Both the position numbers and the translations under genes were made by a program. Below are positions 1 through 9,667 of a stretch of DNA of 64,000 nt, piece after piece. The DNA lies in assembly GCA_031308135.1 (NCBI GenBank), contig JAHLJT010008756.1, positions 135,300,949 to 135,364,948 on the forward strand. The letters run 5' to 3'. This DNA comes from Acheta domesticus (Eukaryota; Arthropoda; Insecta; Orthoptera; Gryllidae). Every line of letters begins with the position of its first letter. The first letter of the stretch is position 1. Below the pieces are notes generated by a model. That model ran no database searches. It was not told the DNA's origin and saw only the letters and a program-made list of their open reading frames with translations.

Positions 1-130
1 GGTATAGTACATGTTATAGCCGGGAGGTACCGGTTTTCCTCTTCTGCTCGTACGTGAGATCCGGCACAACTTGTACGTTGGGATTCCACTTGTAGGTATT
101 TCCACCAGTCAGAGCTAAACTCTAAACAGG
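1..130. repeat. Fragment of an unclassified interspersed repeat
   Basis: From about base 15 the text 'ttatagccgggaggta' and what follows (cttgtacg..., cacttgtagg) resembles 13853-13930, which begins 'ttatagcccggaggtgg' and also carries an acttgtagg motif. I see two diverged copies of one moderately GC-rich family. No reading frame or terminal repeat identifies it, and the left part lies outside the window. Confidence 0.35.
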
Positions 131-1669
131 CCCGTTTGAATCGTCCGATACTCCGCACCAAACCAATTAAAAATTTGAACAAGGTTATCTTGCAGCAAAA
201 CGCATTTATATCAGTAATTTTTACATCACAATGGTATTCTATTATTATTTTTAGTAGAAGTTGCAAGTGTCTGTTTAAATGTAACAAGGAACCAAATAAA
301 TTAATACAAAGTATTGAACTAGTAACAGTCGTATTTAAAAATATTCAGGAGAAGAGTTTTACTTCAGGTGATGGCAATGTTTAACGAGAGTTTACTATCT
401 GCGTTTATCAGCAGTTGTAACTGGAGTATTTTGATTTTGGCTTGTTGAACTTTAATTTTATGTGGATATTTCCAACCGGAGTTGGAGATCGAAGTATCGA
501 GGTCAAGGTATTTCACAGTTGCATACCAATGCTTTTCAGGAACCCCAAGAAAACCAATGGATGAAATAAATTTCGGAAAAACTGATCTACATGTATAATA
601 CAACATACTACTGTCATATTCTGAAGGTTCGTGTCAAAATATTTTCCAGTCTTTGAAGTACGGCAAGGCCATTTTGATTATTTTGTGTATTTTCGGGGGA
701 CATAGATGGCCGCGTAATTTTTTACCCGACAGCGTGAAGCAAAAAGAGGGTTATGATGGCATATCTAGTATTAGGTCAGAGGATAAGTCCGTCTGATTAC
801 GTTAATCTACTCACATTATAAGATTATGAAGTCGTATGTTTACATTCATCTTGACTGTGCGAATGTCATTGGTTATATTAAGTACTTAAAATTCAACATG
901 GTTGACAATAGTGTCTATTTTCACGTCGATCTAGTTGCACATATGACCACATTATTTTTTGTCTGAAAGATTTGACAAATTTCCTTAAGTGATTATGTAT
1001 AAAATTCATCTTGATATTCTGAATGTCGTACGCAGGAACTCGCATGTAGGATTTTATATTAATGTTACTAAAAAACGAAAGGCGGTCAGTTATCTCCATT
1101 TTGTTAATTTACTGTTCATAGCACAATATTACATTTTTAAACGTACAGAAGATTCGCGAAGTCGGGTGATTATTTAAAAAAAAATTTTTTTTTGAAGACC
1201 TAGTTTAACATTTATACCTGTTTCTCCGATTGCACAGCTGTTATCTACAACGGTAGTAAAATAAGGTTGCAACATGTTTAGGGGCAGAGAACGGCCGTAT
1301 TCTCACGAAGCAATTTTGTACGGGGATGGTTTCGAATTGTTTGGCAGACATTCGATAAGCGTTGAAAGACGAACGTATCTCCAAGCGTTATGAAAGTTAT
1401 TAATAATAAAACTCGTAAACGATAAAACAGTCACTCCCTACCTAAACAAAAAAGGAGCAAAAATATTTTTGCTAGGTTCATCGCTGTCCCCCATTTCCTT
1501 CACACTGGTATACAACTGTTATCTATATTGTTATGCGGCGTACACGGACTTCTGTTATATTAAAGGGAGTGGGGAAGTATCTCGCGGCCGCCTTCACACG
1601 GAGGGGCCACTCGGGTGCGTCACAGAGAAGCGGCCTGCGCCTTGACACGCAGCCACTGCCCCGCGCCTC
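131..1669. other. AT-rich non-coding stretch, no gene seen
   Basis: Short frames only, with no recognisable protein and no splice-bounded conserved exon. At 1585-1620 the phrase 'cttcacacgg' followed by 'ccactcgggtgcg' resembles the 117-bp tandem unit found at 2.7-3.5 kb, so a stray piece of that repeat lies here. Confidence 0.5.
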
Positions 1670-1672
1670 TAA

Positions 1673-2388
1673 AGGCCTACTCACAATGCAGACATAAACA
1701 TAAGTATAGCGTTAACACAAAAGTTAGAACAACGTTTATAAGCGGACTCATTCACAGTGCATTCGCATAAGCATAACGCATAAGACGTTAACTTAAAAGC
1801 TTGCAAGCTTCAAGCTTCTGAGCTTATGCTTATGTCGGAAATAAGAAATGAACCAATCACAGTACGTTTAACTCAAAATCAAGTATCGAAATAGGATGGA
1901 AGTCGATAGATCAAACAAAAGACTTGTTTTCCAAATTGCTTGGTTGATTTTCGACGGTTTTCTGCGTTGTTTTGTAGCGTACGATCTTTTTGTAGTTTAG
2001 TTTCGTTGTAACATTCATAGAAGTACCATTTAGTTTCAATTTTTATTGAAATTAAAATACCTAACCTAACCTAACCCAACTCATGGCCGCAAGGCCGAGA
2101 CGCCGCTGGTAGGCCTGTGCTCGTAAAGAGCTGTTGTGCCATAGTACATACGTACGTTTATAAATGTTATGTGTGTTTATATAAACATGCATGTTTTAAA
2201 CAAAATTTCAATTTATATAAAATATAGATTCTCACATCCAACCAATAGTAACTAGAATGGCCCACAGAAAATAGAAAATCTTTGCTTACGCTTATGTTGT
2301 ACATTGTGAATGCTTCAGTCTATCACTTATGTTAAAGTTTATGTCTGTGCGTTATGCTTATGTTTACGTCTGCATTGTGAATGGGCCT
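1673..2388. mobile_element. 716-bp MITE-like element with about 30-bp inverted ends and TAA target duplication
   Basis: The left end reads aggcctactcacaatgcaga and the reverse complement of the right end reads aggcccattcacaatgcaga. The match continues through a cgtaaacataag-type stretch. A TAA trinucleotide lies directly outside each end (1670-1672 and 2389-2391). Three-base TAA/TTA duplications are usual for PIF/Harbinger-type elements, so a non-autonomous member is likely. No transposase is visible inside. A short run of insect telomere-like units (cctaacctaacctaac, about 2060-2075) lies in its interior. Confidence 0.65.
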
Positions 2389-2391
2389 TAA

Positions 2392-2735
2392 GCGTGGGAA
2401 AGGAGCGATTCGTGAGCCACCACTGTGGGCGCCGGCGACCGCTGAGGAGCCAACAAGAAAACATCGCAGTGGCGTGTCCGAGATGCCTCGTTGGAAGGCT
2501 GCCATTTATTTTGCGATTAAAACAGAAGGCGATCGATGAGATGGGACGCAGTTATTCCATCGGGAGATTCAGTATCAATCATTAAATCGTAACGAAGCCC
2601 TCTATTGAATACGTGAGTCCCAGCTGATCGTTTTCAACTCACCAATATTTTAATCGCCTTATGGAAAAGAGATCTGCGTGTCTGTACTACTGGTAGTGGG
2701 AACGCGCAACTGCGGTATGAATCCCTCGTATGAAT
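2392..2735. other. Unassigned sequence between MITE and tandem array
   Basis: Mixed composition with a modest GC-rich patch (2400-2500). A 91-residue frame crosses it, but half of that frame lies in the MITE end, so I do not call a gene. Confidence 0.35.
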
Positions 2736-3505
2736 CCCTCCATTTGGACCGAATCACATCGGCCACTTCACACGGAGCCACTCGGAAACGTCCCGTGTTA
2801 AGCGGCCCTCTCCGCCACTACAGCGCGACTACGCCACTCGTGTGAATCCCTCCATTTTAACCCAATCTTTGCCAGCAGAAGAGCCACATGGAAGCGCAGC
2901 TTAGTGGCTCCTGCTGAAATGGAGTTATTCGCCTTAGTCGCTGGTATAAATCCCTCCATTTAGCCCAATCTTCGCCAGCAGAAGCGCCACTCGGATGCGC
3001 TACTTAGTGGCTCCGTGTGAAGTGGAGTTATTCGCCATAGGAGCGCGATTGCGCCGCTCGTGTGAATCTCTCCATTTAAGCCAATGCTTAGCCAGCAGAA
3101 GCGCCACTCGGAAGCGCTACTTAGTGGCTCCGTGTGAAGTGGAGTTATTCGCCATAGGAGCGCGATTGCGCCGCTCGTGTGAATCTCTCCATTTAAGCCA
3201 ATGCTTAGCCAGCAGAAGCGCCACTCGGAAGCGCTACTTAGTGGCTCCGTGTGAAGTGGAGTTATTCGCCATAGGAGCGCGATTGCGCCGCTCGTGTGAA
3301 TCTCTCCATTTAAGCCAATGCTTAGCCAGCTGAAGCGCCACCCGGAAGCGCTGCTTAGTGGCTCCGTATGAAGTGGAGTTATTCGCCATAGGAGCTCGTG
3401 TGAATCCCTCCATTTAAACCAATGCTTGGCCAGCAGAAGCGCCACTCGGAAGCGCTGCTTAGTGGCTCCGTGTGAAGTGGAGTTATTCGCCAGTGCGCCG
3501 CTCGT
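2736..3505. repeat. 117-bp tandem repeat array
   Basis: The phrase gagcgcgattgcgcc recurs at 3041, 3158 and 3275, an exact 117-bp period. Units at 2820-3000 and 3330-3500 are more diverged or internally deleted, giving roughly six to seven units. Each unit contains a block reading ccactcgg...agtggctccgtgtgaagtgg that can fold on itself. Because 117 is divisible by three, both strands stay open over 112-161 codons with repeated peptides. These frames are a by-product of the period, not genes. The array ends about 30 bp from the SNAP25 splice donor, so it lies in that intron. Confidence 0.85.
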
Positions 3506-3537
3506 ATGAATCCGTTCGCAGGAGTGTGGTCGCGTAC

Positions 3538-3672
3538 CTCATCGGTGACTTGTCCGGCCTTGAACTGCAGCTCCTGCAGCTCCGTGCGCGGCGCGCCGCC
3601 GCCGCCGCCGCCGCCGCCACCGCCGCCTGCGGCCGGCGCCGCCTCTGCCGGCGCTTCGCTCTTGCTCGGCAT
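3538..3672 (-). CDS. Snap25: SNAP25 synaptosomal-associated protein, first coding exon (partial gene)
   Basis: SNAP25 is a membrane-attached t-SNARE that forms the four-helix fusion complex with syntaxin and synaptobrevin at nerve terminals. Reading minus from the ATG at 3672, the 45 residues start MPSKSEAPAEAAPAAG, run through 11 glycines, and end APRTELQELQFKAGQVTDE. The last block is the N-terminal start of the insect SNAP25 Qb helix, which normally continues SLESTRRM. The frame ends exactly at GAG followed by gtacgc, a good splice donor (intron begins at 3537). Upstream, ggcag at 3682-3686 follows a T/G-rich tract and is a good acceptor, so the exon probably spans 3538-3681 with 9 bases of 5'UTR. 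The remaining exons were not found and should lie left of base 1. The poly-glycine comes from a GCC-rich tract and is unusual for the family. Identity rests on the 19 residues after the glycines. Confidence 0.85.
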
Positions 3673-3681
3673 GGCTCACGC

Positions 3682-3700
3682 CTGCCAACACACAAGCAGA
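3682..3700 (-). promoter_or_regulatory. Splice acceptor of the SNAP25 coding exon
   Basis: On the minus strand the sequence reads ctgcttgtgtgttggcag and then the exon gcgtgagccATG. The tract is T/G-rich and ends in CAG. This implies at least one non-coding 5' exon farther right in the window or beyond it. Confidence 0.6.
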
Positions 3701-3825
3701 CACAGAGTTAACACTTACATTTTACATTTGTACATTGATTATTCAACGTTTCCACACCCTATTAGGCATCAGGACAATGGTTAACACAGAGGATTCAAAA
3801 AAATAACCTTAAGTTGAAACATTAG

Positions 3826-3862
<37 letters not shown>

Positions 3863-3888
3863 CAACAACAACAATAACAACAACAACC
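3826..3888. repeat. AAT/AAC trinucleotide microsatellite
   Basis: A run of aat units changes into aac units with one interruption and lies directly before the next repeat-like block. Confidence 0.9.
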
Positions 3889-3889
3889 T

Positions 3890-4440
3890 CACATGGGGAG
3901 TACACGACCTTGCATTTGGTGGTGAAGCTTGAGCACCCCCATGAGCCTGAGAGCTATGTAAGTGGTAGCTTAACTACCGGCAGGGCCTCCCTTTCTGAGT
4001 AGGTTGAAGGTGAGGGGTCAGACGAAGAAGTACTCCATTTTGAGGAGAGTGGGAAGTAGAGAGGGAAAGGTCATGAACCTTTGAACTTCGTATTGTCGGC
4101 CCTTGGAGGGTACAGGAGAGAAACTGGGTTGGCGCACCAGGTCACTGATTAGAGTGGAGGCCCGAACCTTGCATTAGCCAGCGAAGGAGGCTGCCTTCAG
4201 CAGTCAGTGAAAATCCTGTAGAGTTTAGTAATGCCGGCTGGCGATCGGAGGGACTCCTTGCTGGGCCCTGCGGGGGGATGCCCCGAGGCCACTGTGGGTC
4301 GCAGTAACGGATGGCAGGAAACAACCCAAGGGTTAAGTGTGATCCGTGAACTCGAATTTGCTACCTGAGAATCTTCACTTGAAACCAATGAGCAAAATGG
4401 ATAGCACAAGAAATGTAATGAATCTTGGAAGTCGTACAAT
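3890..4440. repeat. Moderately GC-rich block, possible 5' region of an RTE-type LINE or a SINE
   Basis: Composition changes sharply at the microsatellite. Phrases such as ggggggatgccccgaggcc, and a closing stretch translating as NLGSRTI, remind me of the 5'UTR and the first endonuclease residues (W-N-V-R-T-type motif) of RTE-like LINEs. No long frame continues, and this resemblance is weak. Confidence 0.3.
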
Positions 4441-5457
4441 CGAGAACATACGTAAACTAGGAACTAGATGGAACTGAAAATCTCTAACAGTGCCTAAAAG
4501 ATTTTACTGTACATCTGTGAATCTTCTGACTCCATTGATTTTTATGAGGATTACCAGATGTAAATATGTATAATACATGAAATCTGATTGTGTCATACGA
4601 ATATTAAAATACATCTCTTTATCTCCAAAGTAGGCCTAAAATATAGCTTCCTAAACCCGCAATTTGACTATATATTAATATTGTTTATATTAGTAATGGA
4701 AAATTATTACAGTTGTATCACCCTGTAGATAAACAACTATGTTTTCTCGATAATGCAGCCTCAATGTACACATAACCTCCAAATTATAAACCAATACGGT
4801 AGTTTATTCCTGTCGTATATGAATTAACTTAAGTAAAATTAACCATGACGATCCTGCCGTTTTATAGTGGTAGTAAGGATTTAGTAATTTTCATTATTTC
4901 ATTCTTATTGTGTATTAGTGTCGAATTCGTGTTTAGTGATGGCGGCGAAAACTACGTAAATTGTAAGCTACGAAGACATTAGTCGCAGACGACAAACATG
5001 AAGAATGACGGGACCCGTCAATTGAAAGCCGGTCATTGGATGCCGGCGCTTGCGCAGAACAATTCTCTCCAGAATTGTCGTGTTACGTCTTGCAAATTCA
5101 CGACTTGCAAAAACTCTCTATTATTGTAAGAAGCGAATGGCCCCCTCGTAGCACTCTCATTAATATACGAACATTAAGTCGTTGAAGCTAATAATAATTA
5201 GTGCGTAACATCTCGATTTCATGATCCTGAGATATGACTTAGCATGCAAATTCTCGACACTCTGGCGACTGTGTTAATTGCAGTTTGTGTGCCTTGGCAG
5301 ATAAGCTTCTCTCCGCGAAGCCATTTACCCGAGTTAGAGTTGGGAACTACGTTGAATGAATGACGTTCCTCAAAGGCACGTGGCGAATTTTCAGAGACTT
5401 AAAAGTGGAACTTGACGTCTCATTTCCATTGAAACCCAGATTTCGTACGAGTAAAAT
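4441..5457. other. No gene seen
   Basis: AT-rich with no frame over 60 codons, no splice-bounded exon and no terminal repeats that I could pair. Confidence 0.5.
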
Positions 5458-5517
5458 AGTACTCAGATAATATTAAGTTGGCTGTCCGGGTGACGCCGCG
5501 TCCATGGCAAAGGTGCC

Positions 5518-5551
5518 GACGTTTCGGTCGCCATTCTGCGACCTTCCTCAG
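5518..5551 (-). ncRNA. Hammerhead-like motif, left palindrome arm
   Basis: Exact mirror of 5562-5595. Read on the minus strand it has the same core, stem II and GTC. Confidence 0.5.
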
Positions 5552-5561
5552 GGCGTACGCC

Positions 5562-5595
5562 CTGAGGAAGGTCGCAGAATGGCGACCGAAACGTC
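5562..5595 (+). ncRNA. Hammerhead-like motif, right palindrome arm
   Basis: CTGAGGA (5562-5568) has the variable seventh core base as G. One extra A follows. Stem II is GGTCGC/GCGACC with loop AGAATG, followed by GAAAC (5588-5592) and the cleavage triplet GTC (5593-5595). GGC after the triplet can pair with GCC before the core as a 3-bp stem I. Stem III inside one copy is minimal, but ACGT is self-complementary and could pair between two copies. The extra A after the core is a departure from the textbook motif. Confidence 0.5.
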
Positions 5596-5920
5596 GGCAC
5601 CTTTGCCATGGACGCGGCGTCACCCGGACAGCCAACTTAATATTGACTCCGGCCGCGGAAGCCTACGCTCTCAGTACTCAGATAATTTGGTTCCTCGATC
5701 ACCAAAAAGACGTCGCAATATTTTCGTTCTTTAGATTTCAGTATTTTCACCTCGCAAAAGGATCAACCTAGCTTATAAAATTAATACTGAACTGCGGTGA
5801 CAAAAATGCAGCTCCTCACTTCTCAGCAGCTAGAACCAAAGTTGAAATCCATTCTTTGTAATAAATTTCGAGTTTCTTGCAAAAGCAATATATTAAGATT
5901 TAACTAGTGGAGCTAGAGCA

Positions 5921-6250
5921 GCGTTGTCCAACTTAGAAGGGCTTATGGGCCACATATCAAACTCCAGCTAAGCTGCAATTTAAGATGGCTTTTATCCTAA
6001 CTACTGAGATTATACTGACACAAATGTATATTATATACGACTTTTATTCAACATACGTAATGATTAATGAACATACAACCAGAAAATTAATACGTCATTG
6101 AATAAAAATAAGTAGAATTGTTCAATTGTATTGTATTTGGTTGGTATAATAACATTTTTCAAAGCAGTCGGGGGCCGCACAACAAGATCAAGCGGGCCGC
6201 ATGCACATTTGGCTCCCTAATAGTAGAATTGAAATACTGCTTTCAGAATA
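5921..6250. mobile_element. Probable degraded hAT-type non-autonomous element
   Basis: cagcgttgtccaacttaga fits the hAT terminus pattern (C/T)A(A/G)NG and the widespread 'tgtccaac' ends. Farther right (6168-6205) are 'gggggccgcacaacaaga' and 'gcgggccgcatg', typical sub-terminal text of such elements. No 8-bp target duplication could be fixed. The sequence after it (6207-6260, tagtagaattgaaat...) has a diverged relative at 60183-60230. Confidence 0.35.
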
Positions 6251-6455
6251 TTATGGAAGCGCGAAACCTGATTCCATCCGCTCATTTATATTGTAAACTG
6301 TGGAGCCAGTTTCGCGAAAATGTCAGAGCGTTTTACGAAAACCGCAATTTTGAGCTTATTTTTTCAAAAATCTTTGAATTTTCGTGAAAAGGCAAAGAAA
6401 TAACCACTTATATGCCCACAAATGTATGTAAAATGACCGTGATGTAAATACATTA

Positions 6456-7028
6456 TGTGATCAAAAGTATCCAGACAAGGAGGCGGTGGTGTTATGGTGT
6501 GGTCGTGTTTTTCATGGAGGGGGCTTGCACCCTTTGTTTCGCGTGGCACTATCTCGGCACAGGCCTACGTTGATGTTTTAAACACCTTCTTGCTTCCCAC
6601 TGTTTGAAGAGCAATTCGGGGATGACGATTGCATCTTCCAATATGATCGAGCACCTGTTCATACTGCACGGCCTGTGGCGGAGTGGTTACACGACAATAA
6701 CATCCCTGTAATGGACTGGCCTGCACAGAGTCCTCAGTTGAATCCTATCGAATCACTTTGGGATGTTTTTGAACGCCGACTTCGTGCCAGGTCGCACCGA
6801 CCTACATCGATACCTCTCCTCAGGGCAGTACTCCGTGAAGAATGGGCTGCCATTTCACAAGAAACCTTCCTGCACCTGATTAAAAGTATGGCTGAGAGAG
6901 TGGAAGCTGTCATCAAAGCTAAGGGTGGGCCAACACCGTATTGAATTCCAGCTTTACCGATGGAGGGCGACACGAACTGGTAAGTCATTTTCAGCCACGT
7001 GTCCGGATACTTTTACGGATCACTTAGT
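6456..7028 (+). mobile_element. Truncated Tc1-like DNA transposon
   Basis: The left end tgatcaaaagtatccagaca and the reverse complement of the right end (agtgatccgtaaaagtatcc and following ggacac) match as terminal inverted repeats. The only coding matter is the C-terminal half of a transposase, so the 5' half including the DNA-binding domain has been deleted. The right end also carries gatcacttagtgta, which reappears at 7211 beyond a small minisatellite. Confidence 0.8.
6479..6944 (+). pseudogene. Tc1-family transposase, C-terminal DDE remnant, frameshifted
   Basis: A first segment (6479-6600) reads GGGVMVWSCFSWRGLAPF, the family block before the second catalytic aspartate. One frame then closes at a stop (6604-6606). 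After a shift near 6600 the second segment reads DDDCIFQYDRAPVHTARPV and then DWPAQSPQLNPIESLWDV, the block containing the third acidic residue (E of PIE). It ends at a stop after GGPTPY. No N-terminal helix-turn-helix is present. It cannot encode an active enzyme. Confidence 0.88.
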
Positions 7029-7096
7029 GTACATGTAATAATTGCATGTAGGTAGTGTGTACAATTCATCTGAAATCACATTCAGAGAAACGACAA

Positions 7097-7222
7097 CAAG
7101 TTGTCCGCCGTAACTTTTATCACTTACGCCATAACTTTTGCCGTACTTTACGTCGTAACTTTACCGCAACTTTTGCCGTAACGTTTCGCCGTATGTATCG
7201 CCGTAACCTTTGATCACTTAGT
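7097..7222. repeat. Degenerate minisatellite of 'gccgtaactttt' units
   Basis: Units such as gccgtaactttt, gccataacttttgccgtac, gtcgtaactttac, gccgtaacgtttc and gccgtaaccttt follow one another. The block is bracketed by copies of gatcacttagtgta (about 7017 and 7211), suggesting growth at or near the Tc1 end. Confidence 0.65.
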
Positions 7223-7229
7223 GTATGAA

Positions 7230-7620
7230 ACATGAGAGGTATTTTGAAACGATTACAGTTGTGTACTTTTTGAAAAATCAAAAATATACATGAAAATGGC
7301 GTTTATGTTAGGTTATTTGATGCATTTAGCAGTATACTTACAAAAAACTTAAAGAAAAAAAAATTGAAGCTGTTTGTGAGAAAAAATTAGTTTTTAATGT
7401 TGCTTACATTTAACGCAAAACTACGCGAAAATTTGTACATGAACCTTATTTAAAGAAACAAGTTTGAAGAACAGATTTTTATAAAAAAGAAATCTCTTCA
7501 AGGAAAGTAGGTAAATTGCGATAAAATTACAATTTTGTAATTGTAGACCGAAAAAATTGCACCATTGTAGTAATTTTCGTGCTATTTTGGGTAGTATTAA
7601 AAATACCAAAAACAAGAATT
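7230..7620 (+). repeat. Diverged copy of repeat family R (3' part)
   Basis: The order aaattggagc...tgtgagaaaa, then acgcaaaactac, then cttatttaaag, then gaacagattt matches 28185-28345 of the clearer copy at 27 kb. No coding capacity is visible. Confidence 0.45.
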
Positions 7621-7797
7621 TCTAAAAAAAACTGTTCCAATTTTTTTAAACTTTTGGTAGGCAGAGTGTGTACGGAATAAGATGACATAACGTAATTTCG
7701 CTGTCTTCTTTGTTAGAAGTATAAAAAAGAAAACATAATTCTTTGTTTTATGCTCTAATCTCACATCAGGCCTACTGACTGATTTCTGTAGTAGAGT

Positions 7798-8003
7798 AGT
7801 GCACATAAACGTAAGGGCGTGTGGGCGTATAAGGGGTGAGTGAGTATAGGATAAGGAAGAGGAAGGAAAGATAGCGCGCGGTCCGTGGAACATGGACCAA
7901 GGTAGTCTGTGTTCCACGGCTACGGCTTTCACGTGGTGTTGAATGGGGAAGCCACGGGAAACTACCGATCAGAGCAGCCGGCCACTAGGATTCTCTTCAA
8001 TAC
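7798..8003 (-). mobile_element. SINE fragment, same family as 25615-26180
   Basis: On the minus strand it contains ccggctgctctgatcggtag, a cgtgg...caacacc stretch, the ggaccgcgcgc block and the cttcctcttcc stretch of the SINE body. Both the tRNA-like head and the ATCA tail are missing. Confidence 0.75.
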
Positions 8004-8179
8004 AGTACCTCAGTTCCACCCAGCTATGTAACAAGTGCCGAAAATCTGCGGCTGTCCGCCAGGACTCAGACCCTAGCACCTCTCGGCCAGAGGCGCTGGA
8101 GTGGCATCAGCTGTTGTCGTCAGCCATGTCAGCCGGTCTAGGTTGATAGTGATATTCATAAATATTATTCCGCATCCCG

Positions 8180-8790
8180 AAAGATGATTGATGCAACAGT
8201 GAGAATTAGGTTAATGGCCCTCGTAATCTGGCTGGGGATGTGATGGCTGCGGGCCGCAATTGGGCGTTCGCTGATTACTTTCACAGCGGCAGCAGCAGCC
8301 GTCCCGCGGACTGGGCTGCGGCCGTGGAGCGGCGGGGGCGGAGGCGAGGCGAGGAGAGGAGAGCTATTGAAACAGCGGGATGTGCGCGCGGCACGGAAAG
8401 CGCGCGGGGCGAGAGAGCGGGGGGAGGGCGGGGCGACAGGAGGCGAGAGGGCGGGGCGAAAGGGCGGAGCAAGAGGGCTGGGCGAGGGCGGGGCGAGGGC
8501 GGGCGAGGGCGGGGCGAGGGCGGGGCGCGAGGACGGGGAGAGAGGACGGGGCGAGAGGAGCGGGGCGAGCGGGCAGGGAGGGAGGGGAGGCTGAGGCGTG
8601 CGGGCGGGGAGGGAGGGGCGAAACGGGTCTGTGGAAGTGGAGGGGGACGAGAGAGGAACAGAGACGCGAGTAGAGAGCGTCGAGCACTTCTCTGTGAACG
8701 GAGCGAGCGAGAGCGGGCTTCGCGCAGTGGGCAAAAACGCGCGCGGCCGACGCACATTTCTGTGGCCACGAGGGAAAAGTTCTAAGTCAA
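8180..8790. repeat. CpG-dense island with short GC-rich minisatellite
   Basis: From 8400 to 8620 the plus strand is almost pure purine plus C, with repeated ggcggggcgag / gggcgagggcg units of about 10-12 bp. Several frames stay open on both strands only because of this composition. It could mark a promoter, but I see no TATA box or convincing first exon. Confidence 0.6.
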
Positions 8791-9660
8791 AAATCTCAGT
8801 TTGGAGAAATCAAGGGCCAGATAACGCACTAACATCATTACATTCTCAAGCAGTATTGCCATGAAGCACGCACCGACGTGTTTTCGAGATATTCAGTTTC
8901 TAAAAAAGTGTTGCGAGTTTGTGATGCTTATCAATAATCGGATTCAATTTTTTTGCAGCTTTAAATATTCACTGAATTACATCTGTAAGCTTTTGACATT
9001 TCATGTTTTTGTATGGCTTTTCACTACATTTTCGTGCCAAACTATCCATCTCTATCCCAAGATCTCTCCTTAATTCACAAAAAAGACCCCTCCTGTAGAA
9101 TCAGTTGCTCGACTTCATATTGTGAGGATATATTTAGAAATATAAGCGAGGAAAATCAATCCAATGGACTCCCTGTAATGGAGCTGGCTGACTTCAAAGC
9201 CCGGTCTCCTGCCTATTTAAACTTCTGTAAAACAGAAGCCGCACCCGGATCTCCTAAAACCCATACGCTGCACATATTCCAAATGCTGCTATACAGGTTG
9301 TTCCTGCCGGGAAAATGGTTTGAAATGTACCACGATTTGCAAACTATACAAATGTCAATCCTGCACCTAAGCTCACACTGAAATGCCGATACTCGATTCT
9401 GATAATAGTAACGTAGATTAAGAGGGGAACACTGAAAGATGGAGAAGCGACCTCGATAACGATTTAAATGAGTAAATTGAAAATTTCAAGATCATGTTAT
9501 TGAGGTTATTATCCTCCAAAAAGAAAAAAAATAATATTAATTTCTACGAACTTTATATTTCCAAGTACAATTAAATTTCTTCGGACTACTTGGAGGTTTT
9601 CAAAGTTTATTCTAAAATATTAACAATAAAAATTTAATTCGTAAAATTCGATAAATTGTG
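8791..9660. other. No recognisable gene; one 122-codon frame
   Basis: A plus-strand frame at 9013-9381 (starts MAFHYIFVPNYPSLSQ) lacks low-complexity bias but matches no family I know, has no start context of note and no splice partners. I treat it as chance or a repeat relic. Confidence 0.35.
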
Positions 9661-9667
9661 CTCGTTA

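Larger units (their letters stand above)
5458..5686. mobile_element. Palindromic retroelement-like insertion with 14-bp target duplication
   Basis: agtactcagataat occurs at 5458-5471 and again at 5673-5686. The roughly 201 bp between them begin inside a perfect, spacerless palindrome (5469-5644, centre gcgt|acgc) and end in a one-sided tail, gactccggccgcggaagcc. Both arms are base-for-base complementary, so the two strands encode the same 56-residue peptide. That peptide is an artefact. Each arm carries a hammerhead-like core. The tail is shared with the remnants at 16.4 and 50.0 kb. A clean target duplication and perfect arms suggest a young insertion. Penelope-like origin is inferred. Confidence 0.75.

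Noticed and set aside
2060..2077. Insect telomere-like cctaa repeats
   Set aside because: Only about three units inside a MITE, too short to call an interstitial telomere.
2960..3445. 161-codon minus frame and 112-codon plus frame with repeated peptides
   Set aside because: The 117-bp period is a multiple of three, so any open frame repeats on both strands. There is no start context, domain or splice support.
5420..5771. Identical 56-residue peptides encoded on both strands
   Set aside because: A direct consequence of the perfect palindrome, not a duplicated gene.
8240..8785. 181-codon Arg/Gly-rich frame and its minus-strand Pro/Ser-rich shadows
   Set aside because: Produced by GC minisatellites, with no domain and several overlapping frames.
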